Source: Ectothiorhodospira magna
GTDB lineage: Bacteria; Pseudomonadota; Gammaproteobacteria; Ectothiorhodospirales; Ectothiorhodospiraceae
Assembly (NCBI RefSeq): GCF_900110965.1
Contig: NZ_FOFO01000012.1
Location: forward strand, 1-64,000
Length of the DNA stretch: 64,000 bases
Direction of reading: 5' to 3'
Shown here: positions 9,541 to 20,300 of the stretch, piece by piece
Position numbering within the stretch: position 1 is the stretch's first letter
Layout of the letters: each line of letters starts with the position of its first letter
The notes under the pieces: generated by a model
Databases searched by the model: none
Told to the model about the DNA's origin: nothing
Seen by the model: only the letters and a program-made list of their open reading frames with translations
Made by a program: the position numbers and the translations under genes

Positions 9541-9729
9541 ATGGCGGTGCAGAGCAGAGACCTGATCAAGGCACTGGAAGCTGACGGCTGGTATCTCGAC
9601 CGTATCAAGGGCAGTCATCACGTCTTCAAGCATCCAACCAGGCCCGGATCGATTCCAGTGCCACACCCGAAGAAAGACCTGCCCATCGGCACCGTCAACA
9701 GCATCCTGAAGCAAGCGGGGCTGAAGTAG
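9541..9729 (+). CDS. hicA: HicA-family mRNA interferase toxin
   Basis: 62 residues with the HicA double-stranded-RNA-binding-like fold: SRDLIKALEADGWYL, then the catalytic-histidine segment IKGSHHVFKHP and VPHPKKDLPIGTVNSILKQAGL at the C-terminus. HicA cleaves mRNA when not bound by HicB. AAAGGAGC immediately before ATG 9541 is a strong ribosome site. The 37 bp gap to hicB and identical orientation define a two-gene toxin-antitoxin module inserted after hsdM. It looks intact. Confidence 0.93.
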   Translation: MAVQSRDLIKALEADGWYLDRIKGSHHVFKHPTRPGSIPVPHPKKDLPIGTVNSILKQAGLK

Positions 9730-9766
9730 CCTCGCGTCCAGGTTTCCCCTGTGCAGGAGAGAGAGT

Positions 9767-10177
9767 ATGCAGTATCCCATCGCCATCGAATGGGGTGACG
9801 AGCACACCGCCACCGGCATCGTGTTCCCGGATATTCCCGGTGCGATCACCGCCGGCGATACTGTAGAGCAGGCCTATGAGATGGCCGTCGAAGTCGCGCA
9901 TATCCAGTTGGAAGAACTCGCCTCGGCGGGGAAGGCGATTCCCATGCCCGGGAATATCACCGAGCACCGCCAGAACCCCGAGTTCGCCGGCTGGGGATGG
10001 GGGTTGGTCGAGATCGACATCACCCCCTATCTGGGCAAGACGGAAAAGGTCAACGTCACCCTGCCTGGCCGTGTGGTGAAACAGATCGATCAATATGTGA
10101 GCCTGCACGGCATCAAGAGCCGATCGGCCTTCCTGACCCGAGCCGCGCTGCATGAGCTGGAGCGTAACGCCAAATGA
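9767..10177 (+). CDS. hicB: HicB-family antitoxin
   Basis: 136 residues. Residues 1-85 form the HicB partial RNase H-like domain (YPIAIEWGDEHTATGIVFPDIPGAITAGDTVEQA), which binds and masks HicA. The C-terminal 50 residues (VNVTLPGRVVKQIDQYVSLHGIKSRSAFLTRAAL) are a ribbon-helix-helix DNA-binding domain, so the protein probably represses its own operon. An AGGAGAG ribosome site precedes ATG 9767. Its stop overlaps, as ATGA, the start of a truncated second hsdS beginning at 10174, so hicB was once coupled directly to an hsdS gene. Confidence 0.94.
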   Translation: MQYPIAIEWGDEHTATGIVFPDIPGAITAGDTVEQAYEMAVEVAHIQLEELASAGKAIPMPGNITEHRQNPEFAGWGWGLVEIDITPYLGKTEKVNVTLPGRVVKQIDQYVSLHGIKSRSAFLTRAALHELERNAK

Positions 10178-10326
10178 GCTTTCCGAGATATCCCGGGTAC
10201 AAACACCACAACACCCCCAAGCCTATCCCGCAGTCTGCTCTGGAGACGCTCAAATCGGGGGATCACTTCTTTCCGGTAACCTGCCCGCGCAGGAATTCAG
10301 GAGATATCCATGCTGCATACGATTGA
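10174..10326 (+). pseudogene. Remnant of an hsdS 5' end
   Basis: The first ten codons read MSFPRYPGYK and match the genuine hsdS start at 10553 (MSFPKYPEYK), with about 26 of 30 nucleotides identical. After this the frame diverges (HHNTPKPIPQ...) and stops at 10326. The ATG overlaps the hicB stop as ATGA. The simplest reading is that this was the original hsdS start and that inserted or recombined sequence carrying the antitoxin gene separated it from the rest of hsdS. Confidence 0.6.
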
Positions 10327-10519
10327 AGTGGAAATCGACAGCCAAGGCCACATTCAACCGCTGGAGCCGATGCCCCGACTTCCGGCGGGCAGGGGCCTGT
10401 TGACTCTGCTCACCCCGCCTGCCGATGAGGCGACCCTGCTGGCCGAAGCCGCCCTGGCCGAGGATTGGTCCAAAGCCGAAGAGGATGAGGCATGGGCACA
10501 TTTGCAGCCGGGCAAGTAG
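10310..10519 (+). CDS. AF2212-like orphan antitoxin
   Basis: 69 residues with a small beta-rich N-terminus (MLHTIEVEIDSQGHIQPLEP...LPAGRGLLTLL) and an acidic helical tail (ALLAEAALAEDWSKAEEDEAWAHLQPGK), the pattern of short antitoxins encoded just before PemK/MazF-like toxins. GGAGATAT precedes ATG 10310. The expected toxin begins inside its last codons (10492) but stops after 16 codons, so this antitoxin appears to have no partner. Family assignment rests on the overall pattern and the EEDEAWxHLQP tail. Confidence 0.65.
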   Translation: MLHTIEVEIDSQGHIQPLEPMPRLPAGRGLLTLLTPPADEATLLAEAALAEDWSKAEEDEAWAHLQPGK

Positions 10520-10542
10520 TTGTCCTGCTGTCTCATCTGTAG
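10492..10542 (+). pseudogene. 5' stub of a PemK/MazF-like toxin gene
   Basis: ATG 10492 overlaps the antitoxin end and reads MGTFAAGQVVVLLSHL before a TAG at 10540. MGTFxxGxVVL is a common N-terminus of PemK/MazF-type toxins partnered with such antitoxins, which normally continue with a phenylalanine/proline-rich segment and run about 110 residues. The hsdS start follows 10 bp later. This is too short to be active. Confidence 0.55.
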
Positions 10543-10552
10543 AGCATCGAAA

Positions 10553-11944
10553 ATGAGTTTTCCGAAATATCCCGAGTACAAGGATTCCGGGGTGGATTGG
10601 TTGGGGGAAGTGCCGGCGCATTGGTCAGTTAGGCGGATTCGGTACGTAGCAGATATCAATCCGTCAAAATCCGAAGCACGATCATTAGCGGGCAATAAGA
10701 AAGTCAGTTTTATCCCCATGGAATCGGTGGGGGAAGACGGTACGCTTGACTTAAAACATGTGCGTCCACTGGAAGAAGTTATCGACGGATATACCTATGT
10801 TCGTGATGGTGACGTCACTTTCGCCAAGATCACGCCTTGCTTTGAGAACGGTAAAGCCGCTTTGATGGAAGGGCTGGAGTCGGGTATTGGCTTCGCCACC
10901 ACGGAATTGACTGTTCTTCGGCCAAAACCGAAATGCTCAACCGGCGAATTCCTTTTTCGTGTTGTCCATTCAGGGCCTTTTCGACTTCTTGGCGAGGCAC
11001 GCATGTATGGGGCTGGCGGACAGAAACGGGTGCCGGATGATTTTGCCAGAGATTTCACGATTGCTTGGCCACCACTGACCGAGCAGGCCACCATCGCCGC
11101 CTTCCTCGACTACGAAACCGCCCGCATCGACGCCTTGGTGGAGGAGCAGCAGCGCCTGATCGAACTGCTCAAGGAGAAGCGCCAGGCGGTGATCTCCCAT
11201 GCCGTCACCAAGGGGCTTGATCCCGATGTGCCGATGAAGGACTCCGGGGTGGAGTGGCTGGGGGAGGTGCCGGCGCATTGGGAACTCACACGTATCGGCT
11301 GGATCACCTCCGAGCTAACTTATGGCTTCACAAACCCTATGCCTACAGAGGATGACGGGCCAAAAATGCTCACAGCCAACGACATTGGCTGGGGTGAGAT
11401 TTTTTATGACACAGCACGGAGTACCTCAGAGTTTGCGTTTAAAAAGCTTCTCACAGATAAGAGCCGTCCTCGACGTGGTGACTTGCTGCTTACGAAAGAT
11501 GGGACCTTAGGTCGTGTAGCTGTGCATGATGGCCGGCCTGCATGCATTAACCAATCAGTAGCACTTATAAGAACTGCTTGCGTGGCTGATCCTGATTACT
11601 TATGTGCGTTATTACAGGCGTCATGCTACCAGTCTCAAATGATTTTCGAGGCTGGCGGGACGACTATTAAGCACATATATATAACTAGGTTTGCAAAAAT
11701 GCCAGTAGCGTTACCGCCACTGCATGAGCAGGGAAAAATATTAGAAAAGATGAAGAGTGAAGATGCTATATATTTGTCTCTGATTGCAGAAGCTGAGAAG
11801 TCAGCAAAGCTTCTAGGGGAACGCCGCTCCGCCCTCATCTCCGCCGCCGTCACCGGCAAGATCGACGTGCGCGACTGGCGGCCACCCGACAATGCAGCTG
11901 CCGCCCCTGCCAAGGCACTGCTTGCCCAAGAGGCACAGTCGTGA
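10553..11944 (+). CDS. hsdS: Type I restriction-modification specificity subunit HsdS
   Basis: HsdS gives the complex its bipartite DNA target. Two target-recognition domains are evident, each preceded by the same module: DSGVDWLGEVPAHWSVRRI near residue 10 and DSGVEWLGEVPAHWELTRI near residue 227. Each half ends in a helical spacer (TIAAFLDYETARIDALVEEQ; AEKSAKLLGERRSALISAAV). The variable parts (about 10640-11050 and 11300-11810) are visibly more AT-rich than the spacer DNA, the usual mark of swapped recognition domains. The start ATG 10553 gives MSFPKYPEYKDSG, the standard beginning of this family; an in-frame upstream start is ignored. 463 residues is normal. Confidence 0.94.
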   Translation: MSFPKYPEYKDSGVDWLGEVPAHWSVRRIRYVADINPSKSEARSLAGNKKVSFIPMESVGEDGTLDLKHVRPLEEVIDGYTYVRDGDVTFAKITPCFENGKAALMEGLESGIGFATTELTVLRPKPKCSTGEFLFRVVHSGPFRLLGEARMYGAGGQKRVPDDFARDFTIAWPPLTEQATIAAFLDYETARIDALVEEQQRLIELLKEKRQAVISHAVTKGLDPDVPMKDSGVEWLGEVPAHWELTRIGWITSELTYGFTNPMPTEDDGPKMLTANDIGWGEIFYDTARSTSEFAFKKLLTDKSRPRRGDLLLTKDGTLGRVAVHDGRPACINQSVALIRTACVADPDYLCALLQASCYQSQMIFEAGGTTIKHIYITRFAKMPVALPPLHEQGKILEKMKSEDAIYLSLIAEAEKSAKLLGERRSALISAAVTGKIDVRDWRPPDNAAAAPAKALLAQEAQS

Positions 11945-12120
11945 CCCAACTGCCACCCGATACTCAGGAAATGCTCGACAGCCTTCGGTCTGCGGTTGCG
12001 GAGGCCCTGGAACGCAAGCGACGGCTTGGGGAGTATGCCGTGTTCTGGGAAGACGGAAAGCCTGTTCTGGTGGGCGAGGATGCCCCGCCGTATCCTGAAC
12101 CCGATCAACAACGAGGATGA
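11941..12120 (+). CDS. Small unrecognised protein between hsdS and hsdR
   Basis: A 59-codon reading frame begins at GTG 11941, overlapping the hsdS stop as GTGA, and ends at 12120, one base before the hsdR ATG at 12122. It reads MTQLPPDTQEMLDSLRSAV, then AEALERKRRLGEYAVFWEDG and KPVLVGEDAPPYPEP. The tight coupling on both sides, the amphipathic helix followed by a short beta segment, and the absence of any gap suggest a real gene. I do not know a function; it may be a small accessory or antitoxin-like protein that travels with restriction operons. A longer frame overlapping it (from 11996) belongs to hsdR and is not needed. Confidence 0.6.
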   Translation: MTQLPPDTQEMLDSLRSAVAEALERKRRLGEYAVFWEDGKPVLVGEDAPPYPEPDQQRG

Positions 12121-12121
12121 C

Positions 12122-15337
<3,216 letters not shown>

Positions 15338-15608
15338 TGGGGTTGTCGAAAAACTTTGACGAGGTGTTCAACGAGAAGAGAAGTGCAAAGCTGCTTTCCA
15401 TCACCTTATGAGCAGTTGCTACGGTGGTGGGCGAGTGTGTGTCAGATGTCGGAAACGCCGCATTGATGGGGTAGACCCAACAGTCGTGTCACCAGCCGCC
15501 ATTTTTCTCAAGGCAGGATCAGCTGAGTGTTCATGTCGAGTTCGAAGGCCCGCACAGGCCAGTTTCCCAGCGGCCAGCATATGACGCGACTGCTTGTTCT
15601 ACCCCTGC

Positions 15609-16169
15609 TTACAGACAAAACTCATCCGCCAACGCCTGCACCTCCTCCTGGGTGATCCCCAGGTAGCGCATGGTCACCGCTGGACTGCTGTGATTCAGAG
15701 TCATGCAGATCAGTTCGATGGGCTTGCCGGCGTTGTGCATGGCCCAGCCCCGGGTCTTGCGCATGCTGTGGGTGTTCAGCCGGAGGTCAATACTGCGCCT
15801 CTCCCCCACGGCCTTGAAGGCGCGGGACACCACGGACCGGGATAGGGGCTTGCTGAGTGCCTTGGCCCGGTTGCTTTCGCCTTGAAACAGGTAGACATGA
15901 TCCGGGTGTTCCCGCCGGCGCCGGTCGATGACCTCCCGGGCGGCGGCATTGATGCGGATGATCCGGCGCTTCTTCGTTTTCCCCTCGACCAGCTCCAGGG
16001 TATCGCCGGCTACTTGGTCGTAGCGCAGGCTGAGCAGGTCACTGATCCACAGCGCCAGGTTGATACCGATTTTCCAGATGTCGGCGTATACCTGACCGTG
16101 GCCATCGGCTAAGGCGTACTCGATGCGCCGGATCTGCTCCGGGGTCTTGGCGGCTTCGACGTGATTCAT
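15609..16169 (-). CDS. Small tyrosine recombinase with altered catalytic arginine
   Basis: Phage-integrase-family catalytic domain, 186 residues from ATG 16169 (MNHVEAAKTPEQ), with no N-terminal core-binding domain. H134 and R137 (HSMR), H160 (LNHSS) and nucleophile Y169 (RYLGI) are present. At the first catalytic arginine, where relatives have GLRISDLL, this protein reads ALWISDLL: W41, codon TGG at 16047-16049. One C-to-T change in CGG would cause this. Relatives of this length occur on small mobile islands. It lies at the right side of the restriction region and reads toward it. Unless the family tolerates this change, activity is probably lost. Confidence 0.85.
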   Translation of the reverse strand: MNHVEAAKTPEQIRRIEYALADGHGQVYADIWKIGINLALWISDLLSLRYDQVAGDTLELVEGKTKKRRIIRINAAAREVIDRRRREHPDHVYLFQGESNRAKALSKPLSRSVVSRAFKAVGERRSIDLRLNTHSMRKTRGWAMHNAGKPIELICMTLNHSSPAVTMRYLGITQEEVQALADEFCL

Positions 16170-16178
16170 GGGGCGGGA

Positions 16179-16224
16179 CTCTAATTCACAAAAATGCGTA
16201 TAGCGCATAATGAGTGAAGTAGAG
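16179..16224. repeat. Inverted repeat 1 upstream of the recombinase
   Basis: Arms CTCTAATTCAC (16179-16189) and GTGAAGTAGAG (16214-16224) pair at 10 of 11 positions. The 24-base centre contains a second small dyad (ATGCG/CGCAT). It starts ten bases upstream of the recombinase ATG, so it could bind the recombinase or a repressor. Confidence 0.65.
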
Positions 16225-16264
16225 TCGGGGCGCAAGGGCGGATGTCAGGCGGAATGAGGGTTTT

Positions 16265-16295
16265 CTAGTTCACACAATTAAATTATGTGAAGTAG
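16265..16295. repeat. Inverted repeat 2 upstream of the recombinase
   Basis: Arms CTAGTTCACA (16265-16274) and TGTGAAGTAG (16286-16295) pair at 9 of 10 positions around an AT-only 11-base centre apart from one C. The arms are the same sequence family as inverted repeat 1, 76 bp away. No gene lies in 16170-16514 apart from these sites and the fitAB operator. Confidence 0.65.
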
Positions 16296-16463
16296 AGGCA
16301 CGACCGGCAAGTCTTGTTCTGCTGGCCATGACCAACCGTCGTGGTACGGATCCGTATGCCCGGTGGTGTGGGCGGACAGGTGCCAGCCTCCCTCCGATCC
16401 GATATGAGTCCATCGGGGACAGATTCCGGTTCTGGACTCTCACGTTTGCAAGGCACTTGCCAG

Positions 16464-16493
16464 TTGATTGCGTTTATATGAAGATGCAATCAA
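16464..16493. promoter_or_regulatory. Palindromic operator upstream of fitAB
   Basis: A perfect 8 bp inverted repeat, TTGATTGC and GCAATCAA, separated by 14 bp, lies 21 bp before the antitoxin start. Ribbon-helix-helix antitoxins of the FitA/VapB type typically bind such inverted repeats to autorepress, so this is the probable operator. Confidence 0.65.
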
Positions 16494-16514
16494 TGAGGTC
16501 TTAGGAGTGACAAG

Positions 16515-16772
16515 ATGGCAAGCGTGACCGTAAGAAATTTGCCAGATGAGGTACACCGTGCGATTCGCGTGCAGGCCGCCCATCACGGCCGCAGCACCGA
16601 GGCGGAAATACGCGCCATTCTGGAAGCCGCAGCCCGGCCGCCCGAGCGCGTCAAACTCGGTTCCATGCTGGTATCCATCGCCCGCGAGGCAGGTGAAATG
16701 ACCGATGCCGAAGTCGAGCACCTCAACCAGCTCCGCGACAAGACGCCGGCGTCACCGACGAGTTTCGAATGA
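16515..16772 (+). CDS. FitA/VapB-type ribbon-helix-helix antitoxin
   Basis: 85 residues. The N-terminus ASVTVRNLPDEVHRAIRVQAAHHGRSTEAEIRAIL is a classic FitA-like (Arc-fold) ribbon-helix-helix DNA-binding domain; the C-terminal part (GSMLVSIAREAGEMTDAEVEHL) should wrap the toxin's active site. The stop overlaps the toxin start as ATGA. The palindrome at 16464-16493 is its likely binding site. AGGAG precedes ATG 16515. Confidence 0.9.
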   Translation: MASVTVRNLPDEVHRAIRVQAAHHGRSTEAEIRAILEAAARPPERVKLGSMLVSIAREAGEMTDAEVEHLNQLRDKTPASPTSFE

Positions 16773-17194
16773 TCGTCCTGGATACCAACGTCATTTCAGA
16801 GTTGTGGAGGGTCGAGCCGGATCCCAATGTGCTGGCCTGGATCGACGCACAGACGATTGAAACGCTCTATCTTTCGGTCATCACCGTGGCCGAGCTGCGC
16901 TATGGTCTTGCCACGATGCCAGAGGGCAGGCGCCGCACGATCTACCAGGAGCGTCTGGAGCATGATGTGTTGCCGATTTTTGGGGACCGCGTGCTGCCCT
17001 TTGATCTGGCTGCCTCTCAAGCCTATGCCGACTTGATGGCGCGGGCGAGGACGGGAGGGAAGGCAATTGGCCAGGCGGATGGTTATATCGCCGCCACTGC
17101 CGCTGTTCACGGTTTGATGGTCGCAACACGGGACGTCAGCCCTTTCGATGCGGCTCATCTGAAAACCATCAATCCCTGGGAAGTCGGGGCATGA
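16769..17194 (+). CDS. FitB/VapC-type PIN-domain ribonuclease toxin
   Basis: 141-residue PIN domain with the acidic metal-binding residues D5 (MIVLDTNVISEL), E42 (TVAELRYG), D104 (QADGYIAA) and D122 (TRDVSPF). These make a Mg-dependent RNase, in most characterised cases acting on tRNA or rRNA. The FitB-like ending (HLKTINPW) is also present. Coupled to the antitoxin by a 4 bp overlap. It looks complete. Confidence 0.93.
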   Translation: MIVLDTNVISELWRVEPDPNVLAWIDAQTIETLYLSVITVAELRYGLATMPEGRRRTIYQERLEHDVLPIFGDRVLPFDLAASQAYADLMARARTGGKAIGQADGYIAATAAVHGLMVATRDVSPFDAAHLKTINPWEVGA

Positions 17195-17335
17195 CGGGGC
17201 TTCCGGGACCAGGAAAATCGGCAAAACGAACGAGTTGAGCCTCCAGAAAGCTGCAGTGCATCAAAACCACGACCTGCCGATGAGCCGGGCGATGGCCCCA
17301 TCAGGGCGAGGGACCGCGGGCGGTTTGCGGGCTGA

Positions 17336-20300
17336 TCACGCCCGATCCAGACTCTTGCGCAGATCCTCCAGCCGCTTCACCGACACCTTCTCCACCGTCC
17401 CCAGTTCCTGAGCAAACAGGGACACCCGCAGTTCTTCGATCAGCCAGCGGTAGCGCGACCAGTCGCCGCCGGTGCGCCCCGCCGCCCGACGGGCCTTGCA
17501 GTCCTCCCACAGGGGTTCCAGGTCCACCCGGGCGCGCCGGTCCTTGTCCGGGGCATGGTCCAGCCGTTCCATGCGCCGTTCGATGGCCGCCAGATAACGG
17601 GGATACTGGGCCAGCCGGTCCGGCGGCGTTTCCAGCAGGCAGTGGGGATGGATCAGGTGTTCCAACTGGTCCCGGATGTCTCCCGCCGCCTCCACCCAGG
17701 ACAGGGGCAGGGCGCCCTTGAGGCGGGTGCGGATGCGCTGGTAGGCGGTGAGGATCTCCCCCGCCAGAGCACATAGGGCATTGGCCGCTGCCACCAGTTC
17801 GCCCCGGCCCGCTTCCAGACGCTGCTCAAAGGCTGCCGCGTCCCTGGGCCAGGGCTCGGCCATGAATACCCGCTCCACCGCCGCAAATACCAGATCATCC
17901 TTGAGAGCCTCGCAGCGATCCACCGGGTTGTACTGCAGGCACAGGCGCTGAATGTCCGGCAGACTCCGGTACAGGTACTTCACCGGCTCCCTTGCCCCCA
18001 ACATGAACAGCCGTCGCAAACCGGCCCGGTGGATGGTCGCTGCCCTGGCGGGACTGTCCGCCAGAATCAGGGCTACCCGGTCGCCCCGGTCTTCCAGGGC
18101 CGGATAGCCCCGCAGGGTGGCCCCGTGCTGCTGGAACGCCACATGGTCCGCCAAAGGGCCAAAATCCCAGTCCGTCAGGCCATCCCGCTCCCTGTCCTCG
18201 GGTCGGTGAGCCTGAAAGCTCTCCACCGCCCGCCCGGATAACTGATCCTTGAGGGCTTGAAGATCCCGGCCACTCACCAGGGTCTTGCCCTGGGGGTCCA
18301 CCACCCGATAGCGCATCTGCAAATGGGGTTCGAGCCGCTCCGGCTGCCATTGATCCAGGGGCACATCGGTGCCGGTGATCTGGCGCAGGGCACGGGTCAG
18401 GGCCGGGATCAATTCGCCCTGGGTGACTTCCAGCCGGGCCAGGGCCGCCCGGGCAAACTCCGGGGCCGGCACGAAATTCCGGCGCAGGGATTTGGGCAGG
18501 GTCTTGATCAGGGCGGCGATTTTTTCCTCCAGCAGTCCCGGCACCAGCCAGTCCCCCCGACCAGGGTCCAGGGCATTGAGGGCCGCCAGGGGCAGGGTGA
18601 GGGTGACGCCGTCTGCCTCGTGGCCTGGTTCAAAACGGTAACTCAGGGGCAACCGCAAGCCATCGCTCTCCAGCACGTCCGGGAAGCGCTCCCCCCCCAG
18701 GTCCGGGGCCTCTCGCTGCAACAGGGTATCCCGGTCCAGATGCAGTATCGTGGCGTCGTCCCGTTCTGCCTGCTTGCGCCAGCGTTCAAAGCCTGCACCA
18801 TCATGGATCTGGGGCGGCAAACGACCATCATAAAAGTCGTAGAGCACCTGCTCGTCTGCCAGCAGATCCCGGCGCCGCCCACGGGCTTCCAGGTCCTCGA
18901 TCTCCCGGATCAGGGCCTGATTATGGGCCAGGGCCGGGGCACGGCTGCGCAGCCGACCCGCCACCAGACCCTCGCGGATGAACACCCGACGGGCATCCGC
19001 CGGGTCCACCCGGCCATAGTTCACCTTGCGTTTGGGATTGACGATCAATCCGAACAGGGTCACCCGGTCCCAGGCCGCCACGGTACCCCGACGCGGCTCG
19101 AAATGGGGTTCATAGTAATGATGCTTGAGCAGATGCCCCGCCACCGTTTCCAGAAATTCCGGACGGATGGCGGCGCATTCCCGGGCGTAGACCCGGGTGG
19201 TCTCGGCGATCTCGGCGGCCATGATCCAGGCCGGGGTGCCCTTGAACAGCCCGGAAGACGGGTGGATATGAAAGCGCCGGTTGCGGGCGCCCAGATAGTC
19301 GTGCTTTTCCGTCTTCACCCCCACCTGGGTCACCAGCCCGGTGAGCAGGGCCCGGTGGATGGCCGCCGGATCAGCCGGTTCCTGGTTTTCCTTCAGGTCC
19401 ATCTCCCGCAGGCTCTGGCGTAGCTGGCCGTGCAGGTCCTGCCATTCCCGCATGCGGACAAAAGACAGGAAATGCTCCCGGCACCAGGCCCGCAGCTTGG
19501 CCTTGGAGAGATGGCGGGACTGTTCCCGCCAGGCGGCCCACAGCTTCAGGTAACCCAGGAAGTCCGATCCCGGTTCCCGGAATCGGGCATGGGCTTCGTC
19601 GGCGGCCTGACGTTTCTCGGCGGGGCGTTCCCGCGGGTCCTGGAGGGCCAGAAAGGCCACGATCAGGGTCACTTCCGCCAGGGCCTGCTCCCGGGCCGCC
19701 GCCAGCAGCATGGCCCCCAGGGTCGGATCCACCGGCAGCCGGGCCAGTTGCCGGCCCGTGGCGGTGATGCGGTGGGCATCGTCCACTGCCTGCAGGGTCT
19801 GCAGCAGCTTGAAGCCGTCCCGGATCAGACGGGTGTCCGGCGGCTCCACGAAGGGAAAATCCTCCGGATCGCCCAGGTTCAGGTGGGCCATCTGCAGGAT
19901 CACCGAGGCCAGGTTGGATCGCAGGATCTCCGGGTCGGTGTACGCCGGACGAAGCTGGAAATCCTCCTCGCCGTAGAGGCGGATGCAGATCCCCGGCCCC
20001 AGGCGCCCGCAACGCCCCGCCCGCTGGTTGGCCGAAGCCTGGGAGACCGGCTCCAGGGACAGGCGCTGGATGCGGGAGCGCCAGGCATAGCGGGCGATAC
20101 GCACCAGCCCCGAATCGATCACATAGCGGATGCCCGGCACGGTGAGGGCGGTTTCGGCCACGTTGGTGGCCAGTACCACCCGCCGGCCGGTGTGGGGGGC
20201 AAAGACCCGATTCTGTTCCGCCGCCGACAGCCGGGCGTAGAGGGGCAGGATCTCCGTATGCCGGGGATGGTGCTTGCGCAGGGCCTCGGCGGCTTCGCGG

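Noticed and set aside
15338-15608. tRNA or att site between hsdR and the recombinase
   Set aside because: A GTTCGAAGG-like stretch near 15538 does not extend to a cloverleaf, and no duplicated att core was found.
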